60,000 nucleotides of DNA from the NCBI RefSeq assembly GCF_964204645.1, contig NC_134033.1, positions 188,001 through 248,000 on the forward strand. Direction: 5' to 3'. Made by a program: the position numbers and the translations under genes. The notes under the pieces were generated by a model. It worked only from the letters and a program-made list of their open reading frames with translations, did no database searches and was not told the origin of the DNA. This stretch comes from Tubulanus polymorphus. Its lineage: Eukaryota > Nemertea > Palaeonemertea > Tubulaniformes > Tubulanidae. Of the stretch, positions 28,063 to 39,645 are shown piece by piece; position 1 is the first letter of the stretch, and every line of letters begins with the position of its first letter.

Positions 28063-29409
28063 ATCTATGTATCAGAACAAAGAGATTTCTACAGTTTTGC
28101 GATGGTTGTGCAGTTGTTAAGGACGATTTTACTTTACTACTATACTCACAGTTTGACCGTTCATTTTCACCAAATTTTCTCGTGATCAAAATATATCGAT
28201 TGAACATTAAAAGTTGAGTCATTCACTTCATCGGAATTTCAAAACTCTGTTTTCGAAGTTATGGCAAAACTCTTCAATCTAAGCCTAAAACGTAGCATCA
28301 AGAGCACATCTACGTAATCCATATTAAGATATGCTAAGACGTTTTTCACTACCTGGTCGCTTTATATATAGCTGACTACATTTTTGTCAACACACACAAT
28401 ATCGGTCTAACCTACGACGCGTTGTATTCATATATTCGACAGTAGTACAAGCGGTACAGGGTACTGCTTTCACAGTACAGTGCTGTTGACGACATTCGTC
28501 TGATTTGCGATATAGTAATGTACACGACGTTTAGATATCTTTACTGTTATTATATTCCTATATTTGTTCAAAGTGCGGGAAAAACCCGCGCAGTAGGTTT
28601 TATTTTTCGCCATTCTAAATCATGACTGATTAATTTCAATAATAGGATCGTGTCCATATGGAAACCATCCTCAGCTGGGAGAGTCTCAATATCATCAAGA
28701 TCGAATTCCGGGCAGGATGCTACAGACGGTGAATCTTAGTAGCAGAAAACCTGTGATGTATGTAGTTCAAATTACTTTTAAAAGATTTCACTGATACAAA
28801 TGTCTGATGTAATTAGTTCATTTTCGATAAAAAAAATCCTGAGGATTTGGCTTTCTACATCAACGTCATAATTTCACATATCTATGATGATGTGCAAAAA
28901 GTGACGTCAATTATCAATAATTTCAGTTATTTATTCAAAGTTCAATTCTTAATCCATCAATCGTCATGATTAAACTGTTTGAGATATTTGAGGAATAGTC
29001 ATATCAATTGATTGATACATGTACATTAGACTCCGCGCGCTTCTGTCACAGAGTCCATGTCTATACTACAAATAGCTTTAAACTACCACGCAATACATTG
29101 TTCACTTATAAAATACTTCCTGGTTGGAATAGAAAGACGTTTTTTTCAATGTTCATGTGACAGAAAATCAGAGCGTTCCATTCATTACTGTTGATTTGTG
29201 TTTTGTAAGTTAGGTTTCAATCTTAGAACCAAGGAATTTTGAATCTTAGAAAAGTAAAGCTAAGAAGGAACTACGGCTAAAATATCTAGTTAATACTCAG
29301 ATTTGGAAAACTGCCTAATTGTGAAGGAGCAATAATACATGATAGCATATTTGAATACTTCTTTTAGTGAAGAAATTTTGTGGTTCTTTGAGAAGGAATT
29401 ATATACAGA
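28063..29409. other. Upstream region of receptor B
   Basis: TATATATA at 28363-28370 (context GGTCGCTTTATATATAGCTG) could serve receptor B. At about 28737-28757 a 20-bp stretch (AGTAGCAGAAAACCTGTGAT) matches antisense Ig4 sequence, possibly a remnant of the rearrangement. I see no complete coding exon. Confidence 0.45.
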
Positions 29410-29632
29410 ATGTGCAGAAAGGTAAAGATCAGAGTTACAGATCAAATCTGTACGGGTTTAATTAGATTCTGAATACAGTTTCCATCCTGACCCCGGAACA
29501 GTCACATCTGGAGCAGCAGAAATATTTAACTTCACGCGGATTGAGCTAAATCAAAATATTTATTGTCTTCATTACAGAAATTTCTGGTCGTAATTCTGAT
29601 GTTATGTCTGATTATGTGCACAGGAATAAACG
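29410..29632 (+). CDS. Receptor B exons 1-2: signal peptide
   Basis: Proposed 12-bp coding end of exon 1 (MCRK, donor AAG/GTAAAG at 29422) joined to 29578-29632 (KFLVVILMLCLIMCTGIN plus G, donor G/GTAAAT). The joined leader is a good signal peptide and ends in phase 1, as Ig1 requires. The first exon is the least certain part; the in-frame ATG at 29599 is the alternative. Confidence 0.6.
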
Positions 29633-32600
29633 GTAAATTAATATCGATCTAACGAGCGATAGAAATGACGAGTCTTGTGTTTTAGAATTTCTATTGAATT
29701 ATAAATTATGATTTATCATTGTGTGTGCAAGTTTGAATTTTTATCCCCTGATCTATGAATACAAGGAATTTGATCCACGAATTTGATCCACCTATGGCGT
29801 CACTGTTTAACTTAAGTCAGCTCACATCTTTAACTTACTTAATTTTACTACGCATTTGATGATGTCATTCGGTGAATGGAAATTTGAGTTATTTTATAAA
29901 CGAGGTGTAAAACGTCTGACCATGAATTAACTTCCATTTCTGCAGCGGTGCTTCGTGATCTCGTTTTTTTATGATTTCGTTTTAACATATCTACTTGTAA
30001 ATTGTTTTCAGGACAGCAGACGAACTGTATAGACCCAGTGGATACGAGACTCACTGTGGTTGCAACACGATCAATTGTAATAGTAGGTGGCACCACTGAT
30101 GTACAATGTCAGGTTTCACCAGCCAGTAAAAATTTCTGCGGCTATAGAATAACACTGAGCGGCCCTCCAGGAGAGTATGCGTTTGATAAGTCAAACTGTC
30201 CTCGTGGAACTATCAGTGATCCCCGGTACACAGCACAATGTGACGTCACAGCTGGTCGTTACGGTTTACGTATAGAAAATATACAGATGACTGATGCTGG
30301 ACGATGGTCATGTAACTACATGAACTCTTTCCCAAACAGTAAAACAGTAGTAACTGTATTAGGTGAGAATGATAAACTATTCAATGATATATAAAATTTC
30401 TAATTGTGTTGAGCAATAAAAAATCTCGTATTCACCAGTTGTTCTGAGATATTCATTGAGTGTTGATATTGATTGAAGATTTCACGAATAAATTTTACAT
30501 ATGAAAGTTTTATCCAGTTTGAGAAAATGAAACGTATAACACTTTACTCATAGTATATTCATCCGCGCCATTAGTGCGCATTGATACATAAACTGTGATG
30601 TCTGTTGATGATTTGTTTTCATTATTGTTAAAATCAAATCTGCATCATTTCATATTTACAGCGCCCCCTAGTGGACCAGTTCTAATATCTCAACCAGCCC
30701 CCGTCATCAACAACATCGTTACAGTACAGGAGAATTCACAGTTAACAGTCACGTGTGACGGTTCACAGTCAGGAGCTACAGGACTGACGTATAAATGGAC
30801 TGGTGTCAATCCATCAGGACAGTCTCATAATAAACTCAGATTCCAGCCCGTCAGTAGAACCGATTCAGGTGTTTATACATGTAACGTATCGAATACTGTG
30901 GGATCAGTTACTGATAGTATTACTATCAATGTTACATGTGAGTATTTATTTTACTCTTCACTTTATTAAACATAGTTTTATTTATCAAATCTAAAAGTGT
31001 TATGAAAGTTAAAAAATTCAGAAATTAAAATTGATTTGGTGGACTCTGGATTTTCCCTCCTGCAACTATGAAATGTTCCTAAATAATGTGTTACTGCTGT
31101 CATACATGAATTATCGATTAATCAAACTATTTTAATTTCAGACCCGCCGAGTGGTGTTACATTACAAGGACCGGAGTCACCCGTTCAGGAATCCGCGACT
31201 GTTGGCTTCACGTGTACAGCTACTGGGGGTTACCCGATACCGACCCTCGCTATAACTAGAACACCAGGGGGCAGCGCTGTGAAACAGGGAGTTGGTCCTC
31301 AGATATCGTATTCAACATCTGTCAGTAAAACCGATAACCAGGCAGAATATCAATGTACAGCCACTGGAGCTGGTATATCAGTATCAGTGATTTCTAATAA
31401 AGTTACATTAACTGTTTACTGTAAGTATTACACATAGTTACACACTAATTACTCGTTATTCGCGTCAAGTGAATTGGATTCTTATTTCATCAACTTCCCT
31501 GAATTTTGACAATTATATTGAAATATCGATTTGTTTTCAGTCAAAGCCACAGCACTGACACTGATGAAGAGTCCGGTAGATTATGTGTTAGTAAACAATA
31601 ATCAACAGATAGAATGTAAAACTGACTCATCAAACCCGACTGTACAGATTCACTGGTTCATATATTCCTCTAAAACATGGACTCAACTCGTCTCTCAACC
31701 AGCTACCAGTGAAACTAGTGCAGCCTATCACGGGTTTTCTGCTACTAGTATATTATCTATTACTGCAACTAAACCTATGAATCAGGCTCGATACAGATGT
31801 CAAACTGGAAATCTGAGCAAAGATACAACAATTACAGTTTACTGTAAGTGAGAAACGCATTTCTTATTTTTCTATAACCGTTTCATGAAATTACAATTAA
31901 CTAATTGCAATTTGATATTTTACAGTTCCACCAGAGTCAATTACACTGACTGAAATTCCAAACGGTTCAGTTGTTCAAGGTACATCAAAAACTCTCACAT
32001 GTACAACTGACTCCAGTAACCCGGTGTCTACGATTGTCTGGGCGTCGTACAGCTCTGTGGCGACAACATGGACCAATATTACACCCAACCCAGCAACCAA
32101 TCATATCCCTGGATCTCACAGTGGACAGATATCTACTAGTAGTCTAGTAGTATCTACTGATAAGGATAAAAATGGTAGACAGTATAAATGTACCGCTTAT
32201 CAGAATGGTAAACCTGGTGTCAGCAAATCCATCACATTGTCAATACTGTGTAAGTGTGAGCTGATTAAACAAGAACAACAAATTTATTCTTTTTTAGAAA
32301 AAGAAGTTATTCGCGTGTTAGAATTATCAATATTCTATGTTTTCCAGATGCTGCTGATTCGGTTTCATTGACTCCAGTAAAATCTGTAATTACAGAAAAC
32401 AATTCAATACGATTAAACTGTGCAGCAACTGGTGGAAACCCTGATAGTTACATTTACACGTGGAAATTCTCAACTCTACCAGCGGCTGTCTGGAAAACTA
32501 TCGGATCCACGAATGATTATCTTACCCTAGAAAATCTATCAAAAGCTGATTCGGGACGATACAGATGTGAAGCGACAAACACAGCAGGTTTTACAATCAG

Positions 32601-35373
32601 TAATATCGCAACTGTTGATGTACAATGTAAGTTACATATATACATATTGTTTAAAATGATTGACAGGTCAGTCAGGTGTCATTTGAGCCCGCCTCCTAGA
32701 AACAAAACTATCTTATTAATTGTACCGATTTTCCAGACAATTTTCCAAATTGTTTGTCACTTGTTAAAACATCACCAAATATATTTCTATTTTACAATAG
32801 ATTCACCAAAACTGTCAAACGAGCTGAAATTCGTAGCTGCAAATATTGGAGAAACTGCTAAATTAACGATAAAGTTTGACGCGAATCCATCAGAGACAAG
32901 TTTAAGTTGCAGCCACAATTCAACAAACGACAAACATGAAATAAATAAAACTAGTTTAACTCAGTTTGATTTTATCATACAATCAGTTCAAGTGTCTGAT
33001 TATGGATTTTATTCGTGTCGACTCAAAAATTCTATCGGGAGTTTAGAAATATTACTGAGACTCACAGAGACTGGTGAGTATGAACTGCGCCCCGGGGGGG
33101 GGGGGGGGTTATTATTCAAATGGGGAATTTTACTGTGAGACCTGGATGATCATTTTTGGAAGGGTTTGGATATAAAACATCTAACATCTGGTGTTTATCG
33201 TTCGTCTTTTGGTTTCAATTTCAATCGAAAATGTAGAAAATTAAGATATTAGGTTCAAAACAGGTGACGATGATTTAGAGGTGGCTGGAAATTTCGAATA
33301 TTTCGGGTCTAGGTCTCAAGTTGATAGGAACTAAAGTCTTTTTCACAATAAATCTTTTATTTAACTCTAAACGGTTAAATAAAGAAATCAACGCAATTTG
33401 CGAAATGTGTATTAAACTGTATCTCTATTTCAGGACCTCCACAAACACCGTCTAATCTGACAGTTATCGCAAAAACAGCTGCATCTGTGACACTGAGTTG
33501 GGTGTCTGAATTCGAGGGTGGCTTTAAACAAACGTTCACCGTCAGTTACAGAGGCTCGGATTCTACAGGATTCGTGAATAAATCTAAAATACCGGACCCC
33601 GGTTATAGAAAACTGGTGCAAACAAAAATAACCGCATTAAAACCAGCGACTGATTATCAGTTCAAAGTGAAAAGTATCAATTTAAATCCTGCTGATAATA
33701 CGAGTTCATTTACTGATATAGTTACAACTAAAACTAATGGTAAGATTTCAAACTCGCATCAAGTTTTATATCACATATATAGATTAGATTAGGCATATTC
33801 TTAAACACGGTATATCTAACTGAAATTACGTAAAGAATTAATCAGTTTGTTCCCGTCACTGGAGACTGTTAATTTCACTGACAACCAATGTCGATATTTT
33901 CAATCCAAGCTTCTGCACCGATACGAATTAGAGAATAATTTAAGGAATTATGTAGATAATGCAGTATTAGAATTGTTAAATTCAAATTATGACTGAATTT
34001 TTTTTCTCAATGTTTCAGCTATTCCAAGTGTTATAAACTTCATATTGAAACAAGCTACAATAAAACGAGATGGAAATCTGATCGTGATAAAATTATCATC
34101 ATTTCCTTCAAATAAATACAGCGTCTACGTGAAATACTGTATCACAAATACAAATCAATGTAATTCTACAAAACTGATAGAAATCACTGATGGTTTGATT
34201 ATTATAAATATTAATATTCATCCAGACCGTAACTATAGTTACAAACTGATTGTTACTGAGAGTGATGACGTCATCGTCAGTCACGAGCTTCAACTAGAAG
34301 AAGGAACAGGTTTGTTAAATGTATATCTGTGATATTCAGTGGCTTTTAATACGGAACGCCTTATAAATTCATACCGTTAATTAAGGGTAGTTGACAATTT
34401 AGAGAAATGCTGAAAAACGACTGTCAGATGCCTGCAGTTATTATGTTTCTAAAACTCATGTTTTCAGGAGATGACACGTGGACCGTCGCGTCTCTAGTTC
34501 CACTCATTATTGTTGGTGTTGTTTTTGGTGTCATCGCGTTTGTTCTGGTATTAATTTTATTGATCGTACTTTTGATAAAACAACTCAGAAATGAAGGTTG
34601 CACTTTTATCAACAAATCAAAAAGAAGGTGAGTTTTATAGTAGTTACCCGCACAACTAAATCATTTATCTTATTATCTACAAATATTTGAAACTACTTTA
34701 TATGCAAAAAAAATTTGTAATTAAAAGGTAAATGATACATTGAAATCATTCTTTAATTTTAGAAAAACTGGAGAAGAATCAACTGTTGGTAAATTGTAAC
34801 TTAAAGCAGAAATAGAATTCATGAGAAAATGAACTGTTATTGATAATAGAATTACAGAGCTTCTGAATATTTTATCGAGTTTCTAAATAAACTGAACGTT
34901 CTAAGAAAACAGTATCCATGTATTTAGGATAATTATTGATTATATCATTATTTCATTCATTTCAGTTTATTCAAACAGTAATGAGGTCAATGACACAGAT
35001 TCGCGTATGTATCATTTCAATGCGTGTTATACCTTCAAATATCTCTCTGCAAAATGAGTCTATTTGAAAAAGCGAATTGATATTTCAGATTCTTACGCCG
35101 CGGCGACGCCTTATGTAAATGTAGCTTTTAGCGGTAAGTTAAATTATCATTAAAACTCATCTTATGACAACATTCTAAACAAACAAGAGACATCTTCACC
35201 AAAAGGTTCAGACATCAGCGGGTTTTTATTTCAACTATTCCCTACCTAAGTTCCATGCGGCCGCTCCGCCCGTCCGGGAGAGTTATCATTCTTATTATCA
35301 CGCGTTCTTTGTTTTTCTTCATTAAACAGAGGCTGGAAATGATCCGAACCCTTATGAAGAAGTCAAACATTAG
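29410..35373 (+). CDS. Immunoglobulin-superfamily receptor B (7 Ig, FN3, FN3-like, TM, short YxN tail)
   Basis: Exons: 29410-29421, 29578-29632, 30012-30362, 30662-30937, 31142-31420, 31541-31843, 31926-32249, 32348-32626, 32801-33073, 33434-33739, 34019-34309, 34468-34627, 34763-34788, 34966-35004, 35089-35133, 35330-35373. Phases agree at each junction: 3063 nt, 1020 aa plus stop TAG. Signal peptide MCRK/KFLVVILMLCLIMC; if the 12-bp first exon is wrong, an in-frame ATG at 29599 still gives a short hydrophobic leader. The ectodomain is an inverted copy of receptor A with all exon sizes equal except Ig5 (one codon longer). The membrane helix and tail are unrelated to A. Likely a surface recognition receptor paired with A; I recognise no named orthologue. 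Head-to-head orientation with A suggests shared regulation. Confidence 0.87.
30000..34385 (+). repeat. Right arm of the inverted duplication (receptor B Ig1 to FN3-2)
   Basis: Reverse-complement match to 22035-26175 through nine exons and their introns, with small indels. The intron between Ig7 and FN3 carries a poly-G run (33094-33110) where arm A has poly-C at 23059-23072, so even this run is shared. Confidence 0.93.
30012..34309 (+). CDS. Receptor B ectodomain exons (Ig1-Ig7, FN3, FN3-like)
   Basis: Exons of 351, 276, 279, 303, 324, 279, 273, 306 and 291 bp, all phase 1-1. Compared with receptor A by eye, substitutions are: Ig1 8, Ig2 5, Ig3 4, Ig4 13, Ig5 about 6 plus a one-residue insertion, Ig6 1, Ig7 2, FN3 2, FN3-2 a handful. 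In Ig1 all eight lie between FC and GRYGL, five of them within eight residues (CDFRMTIGG in A, CGYRITLSG in B). All domain Cys are conserved. Confidence 0.9.
34468..34627 (+). CDS. Receptor B transmembrane exon
   Basis: Encodes GDDTWTVAS, the helix LVPLIIVGVVFGVIAFVLVL with ILLIVLLI, then KQLRNEGCTFINKSKRR. Acceptor TTTTCAG/GAGATG, donor AAGAAG/GTGAGT, exit phase 2. There is no similarity to the receptor A helix (LIGGVIVGISLIAIIVIVIV) beyond hydrophobicity. Confidence 0.85.
34763..35373 (+). CDS. Receptor B cytoplasmic tail: YSNS, YVNV and NPYEEV motifs
   Basis: Exons 34763-34788 (RKTGEESTV), 34966-35004 (VYSNSNEVNDTDS), 35089-35133 (HSYAAATPYVNVAFS) and 35330-35373 (EAGNDPNPYEEVKH, stop TAG at 35371). 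YxN is the core of GRB2-type SH2 ligands and NPYEEV resembles the NPYQTV/NPYQDV motifs of receptor A. The tail is only about 65 residues, against more than 250 in A. Confidence 0.8.
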
Positions 35374-35542
35374 CGAAAATACTGAAACCTGTCTCAATGA
35401 CATGTACCCGGTACATGTACATAACACGATGTGCTTGATTCACCGACAACCGGACGTTCTACACTGGACGTGGATTCACAGTTCCCTACGGCAAAACAAC
35501 AGCTGAACTGACTACAGAATTTATCATTGAACTACGATATTA

Positions 35543-35548
35543 AATAAA
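35543..35548 (+). terminator. Polyadenylation signal AATAAA, receptor B
   Basis: AATAAA about 170 bp after the receptor B stop codon. Another AATAAATAAA cluster lies near 35830. Confidence 0.55.
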
Positions 35549-35599
35549 CACGCTGAACTATAGACCTGTAACTGAATGAGGAACTTGTTGTATGTAAAA

Positions 35600-37572
35600 T
35601 CCTGCGAATTGATGCCTATTCTTTTTATAAATTTTTAGCGAAATCCGTTTGTTTTATTTTTACCTGCTAACTAATTAGTAATAGTTATATTTAACGACGA
35701 TGTATTAATGATAATCTGTAAGACACGCAAGAGTAGAGATAATTTGATAATCAGTTTAAACTGCTATTAGCTGCTGTTATAAAAATGTAATGTGATATTT
35801 TATTCCTATTTACGACTTTTTTACAAATCTAATAAATAAACAGCGCTTAATATAAAATAATATTGTGAATAAATGTAAGGATGTAAGATTAATGACTGCG
35901 ACAGTTGTTTCAACAGAATATAAACCACACTAGAAAAACTGAATAGATTAAACTTGAATTAGAATTTAGAGAAAGATGAATCAAGTTAGTATTTGGATAT
36001 TACACTAACTAATTAAGGAGTGAACATTGAATTCAAGTTTTAAAATGTTCATGTTAAATCATCATCGTATAACTACCGTAAATTCCGTTTAAATTTCAAG
36101 CTTAAAATTCTGCAAGTTAGGTTTAAATAGTTTGAACACTTATCATTGAAAACTCGACAAGAACGATTTTTCGAAGACAAAAAAATTGCTGAAAGTCGGG
36201 TTGACGGAGTTTTGAGAGTAGACCTGGATATAGGAGACTCGCAGACGAGACGGAAGTATTGTGATTTATGCCGAATAGCTATTGTCGGCCATCCTTGATT
36301 TCGATCGGGCCATGAGCTGCAGACGAGGAGTCCTAGTTTTCTCGGAGGAGTCCTAGTTTTCTCGGAGGAGTCCTAGTTTTCTCCACTCAGAGGAGGGGAT
36401 GCAGACTATCAAAGAACAGACTACACTATACACCAGCGACACCTGGTGTTTCCTCACAGTGTGTAGAATCCCCAGTTCACTCTGTACGCACACTAGCGAC
36501 ACCTGGTGGATCCCGATCACTTCACACAAATTCAAACATTCAAAAATAAACGGCCGAAATAAAGAAATAGTCTTCTCGACAGACAGACGATTTTATTGCA
36601 CATTTAAAGACGAACTTTTTTCACATAAAAATTAAACCATGTTTCAATGATATACAGATCAACCGAGCGATTTAAACACAGACTACACGTATCATATCAC
36701 TATTCAAAACTAACCGTCACTTATTCGGCCTTGACATTGCTTGACGTTAGTACACGTGACCTCGATGAATAGATATAACCCGGAAGTTGATAGTAAGATG
36801 GTAACTAGGAAACCACGCAGGGATTTAGTTTGGGGAGGCGACGCCATTTTGTTTTTTCGAGTTGTTTTAAATACATTGATTATTCAACAATCGGAATCAC
36901 AATGAATTGAATTATCATTCTTATTATCGATACGTGATAATAATTAATTAATTGATATAATTTATCGGCAGATCATCCAGCTACATGACAGGAACTGATC
37001 AGTTTTATAGTAACGACTTACAGAGTGTGGACCCCACTTTAAACATTCGGGTGTTTACACGTCTTTTACCCGAACTCATCACCAAATGAATAAATAAACC
37101 CTTAATCCCGGTCTAGTATTCCCTAATCCCGGTCTAGTATTCCCTAATCCCGGTCTAGTATTCCCTAATCCCGGTCTAGTATTCCCTAATCCCGGTCTAG
37201 TATTACGTGTTGCCCGTGACATCGAAAAATAGGTTTTTCAAGAGATATTTTCAAATCGAAATTGAGTCTTGTTTCTGAAAATCCATTGAAAAATAACACA
37301 TTAGTTTTAACTTGATACACTGGGCCCAGTTTAAAACTAATCTAAACTCGGTGGTTCTACGATAACTGCACAACCGGACGTGAAATGCTAGACTAATAGC
37401 TGACTTAATGCGTAGGGCATACTGGGGCCTATTGGGGCCTACTGGGCGCTGAGTCAAGCAAACTCAAGTTTCATGATCATTTTGTTTACAATTTCGGTCC
37501 AAAAATATCTCTGATATTAATTCGTGGGGGGATAAGTCACGTGGATCACTGGACGCGGCTGTTTTAGTTCCT
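35600..37572. other. Intergenic region between receptor B and the peptide gene
   Basis: It contains a 20-bp repeat (GAGGAGTCCTAGTTTTCTCG, about 3 units, 36325-36385) and a 21-bp repeat (CTAATCCCGGTCTAGTATTCC, 5 units, 37105-37205). No exon was recognised. Confidence 0.6.
37105..37205. repeat. 21-bp tandem repeat, 5 units
   Basis: Near-perfect CTAATCCCGGTCTAGTATTCC units; the last diverges at TATTACGTG. Confidence 0.93.
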
Positions 37573-38026
37573 CTAAGGACCGGCTTCAGCGCGGTGGCGC
37601 TGTTCAGCCAGGGTACGGCGGATCAGCGAATCAGCGAGCTCGTCCATCTCTCTACGGCTGAACTCGCTTGCCAGACGTTCGGCGAGTTGACGCCTGCGCA
37701 GAAGATCATCTCCCAATTCATCGAGGGTTCGTCTGGTGGCGTCTCCGCCTCGTTTTAACAGCGAGCGACCGATTGGGTCGAGCATGCGTTTCTTCAACAG
37801 ACTGCTGCCGATTCGATCCAGGGACCTCTTGTCCATAGCGTGTTCCTCATCCCGTTTTATCAAACTGCTTCCGATACGGTCCAACATCCTCTTACGTAAT
37901 AAACTCGAGCCAACTCGGTCGAGCATTCTCTTGTCGCCAGATGGCGCGTCGATCTCACGCTTCCGGAACATGCTACTTCCGATCTTGTCCAACATTCGTT
38001 TCTCTTGACTTTCTGAGGCGACGACG
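37573..38026 (-). CDS. Neuropeptide precursor, main (last) exon, LDxIGxxLL-type peptides
   Basis: From acceptor TTTGCAG/CGTCGTC (38026) to stop TAG at 37573-37575, 150 codons. Dibasic or tribasic sites release related peptides: MLDKIGSSMF, MLDRVGSSLL, MLDRIGSSLI, SLDRIGSSLL, MLDPIGRSLL, TLDELGDDLL, QLAERLASEFS and EMDELADSLI, separated by acidic or spacer peptides such as EIDAPSGD and DEEHAM. None ends in Gly before the basic site, so no C-terminal amidation is predicted. The repeated xDxIG core recalls the pedal peptide/orcokinin family of lophotrochozoans and arthropods, an analogy from memory rather than an alignment. The signal peptide must lie in an upstream exon that I could not identify. 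Peptide copies diverge toward the C terminus. Confidence 0.82.
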
Positions 38027-38084
38027 CTGCAAAGATAAACAAAAATACTATTTTTATTGATACAGTCTTAAACATTGTTTCACA

Positions 38085-38170
38085 GTTCTGGATCTAGTTC
38101 CACATATTTAGATCCAGTTCCACATGGATCTAGTTCCACAATTACTGGATTAAGTTCCACAGTTCCAAAT
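38085..38170. repeat. Dispersed GATCCAGTTCCACA repeat cluster
   Basis: Four to five imperfect copies of TCTAGTTCCACA or GATCCAGTTCCACA, members of the TTCCACAGTT family that recurs through the window. Confidence 0.7.
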
Positions 38171-38940
38171 TTGTGACTACGGGCTACCGTGCTCAAAAGT
38201 TAGTTAGAAATACCGATGGATAGATACCATAGTAACAATGTCAACTATCCACTGGTTAACTAGCTAACTTTTGAGCAACTGGGCCCAACTGGTTAACTTT
38301 AACCGATCGTTTTGACCCATGGGATGAGCTATTATTGAAAATGCACCAAATTTAGACCAAGGAGAACCACAGTAAACCAGCATTTAATGCAAATCCCCAC
38401 ACTCCCACTCCCCACACTCCCCACTCCCCACACTCCCCACTCTCTACTCATAGATAACAAATTAACTGTAAATCATCAACCTTAATAAATATCCCGGAAT
38501 AAAGTTTAAAACTGTATACGACAGATAAGGCTCAAATAATGACGCAACACGGGCCATATATAAAATCAGATGTAACCATTAACAACGGTCGGTATTGTAG
38601 CGATCGATCGATAACGTCACGTGATTATTGATTGATGTCGTCTGTCATTGATTGAATACGTGTCATATCAGCAAGAGATTTGTTACACCTGGTGATAAAC
38701 ATTATCATTATTACTATTTATGACAACACTCTTGAACTCAATAAATACGCTGGGTATATTCACTACACACACGGCCAATATGACGCGCGTTGGACCTAAC
38801 TAAAGCCTAAAACAAGAGCTTGTTGGCTTATGATCAATTTCAGTTAAGATTTGTTTTGTTTTCTGTCGAATTTCTTTCAGAAAATCGACGAATGAAATAT
38901 GTAAATGTTTTCATAGTTTAATGGGACTGGTCTATATTGG
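38171..38940. other. Region upstream of the peptide exon, no exon recognised
   Basis: It has a CCCCACTCCC low-complexity run at 38395-38450 and otherwise ordinary AT-rich sequence. It could be intron of the peptide gene. Confidence 0.4.
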
Positions 38941-39645
38941 ATGCCGCTGGGGACTGGGGGTATCGTGGTATACACCGCCGCGGGGTCTGGGGGTATCGTG
39001 GTATACACCGCCGCGGGGGACTGGGGGTATCGTGGTATACACCGCCGCGGGGTCTGGGGGTATCGTGGTATACACCGCCGCGGGGTCTGGGGGTATCGTG
39101 GTATACACCGCCGCGGGGTCTGGGGGTATCGTGGTATACACCGCCGCGGGGACTGGGGGTATCGTGGTATACACCGCCGCGGGGTCTGGGGGTATCGTGG
39201 TATACACCGCCGCGGGGTCTGGGGGTATCGTGGTATATACCGCCGCGAGGGACTGGGGGTATCGTGGTATACACCGCCGCGGGGTCTGGGGGTATCGTGG
39301 TATACACCGCCACGGGGGACTGGGGGTATCGTGGTATACACCGCCGCGGGGACTGGGGGTATCGTGGTATATACCGCCGCGAGGGACTGGGGGTATCGTG
39401 GTATACACCGCCGCGGGGTCTGGGGGTATCGTGGTATACACCGCCGCTGGGGACTGGGGGTATCGTGGTATATACCGCCGCGAGGGACTGGGGGTATCGT
39501 GGTATACACCGCCGCGAGGGACTGGGGGTATCGTGGTATTCACCGCCGCGGGGTCTGGGGGTATCGTGGTATACACCGCCGCGAGGGACTGGGGGTATCG
39601 TGGTATTCACCGCCGCGGGGGACTGGGGGTATCGTGGTATACACC
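38940..39645. repeat. 33-bp GC-rich minisatellite, about 21 units
   Basis: Unit GGGGGTATCGTGGTATACAC plus CGCCGCGGGGTCT, alternating GTCT and GGACT endings; GTATAC and CCGCGG are palindromic. It is open in all frames on both strands, giving repetitive artefactual proteins. Unlike the ZZEF1 arrays it does not touch a recognised exon. Confidence 0.95.

Noticed and set aside
27343-28217. Arg-Gln-Thr-Asp and Cys-Leu-Ser ORFs
   Set aside because: Translations of CAGA/GACA microsatellite, all frames open.
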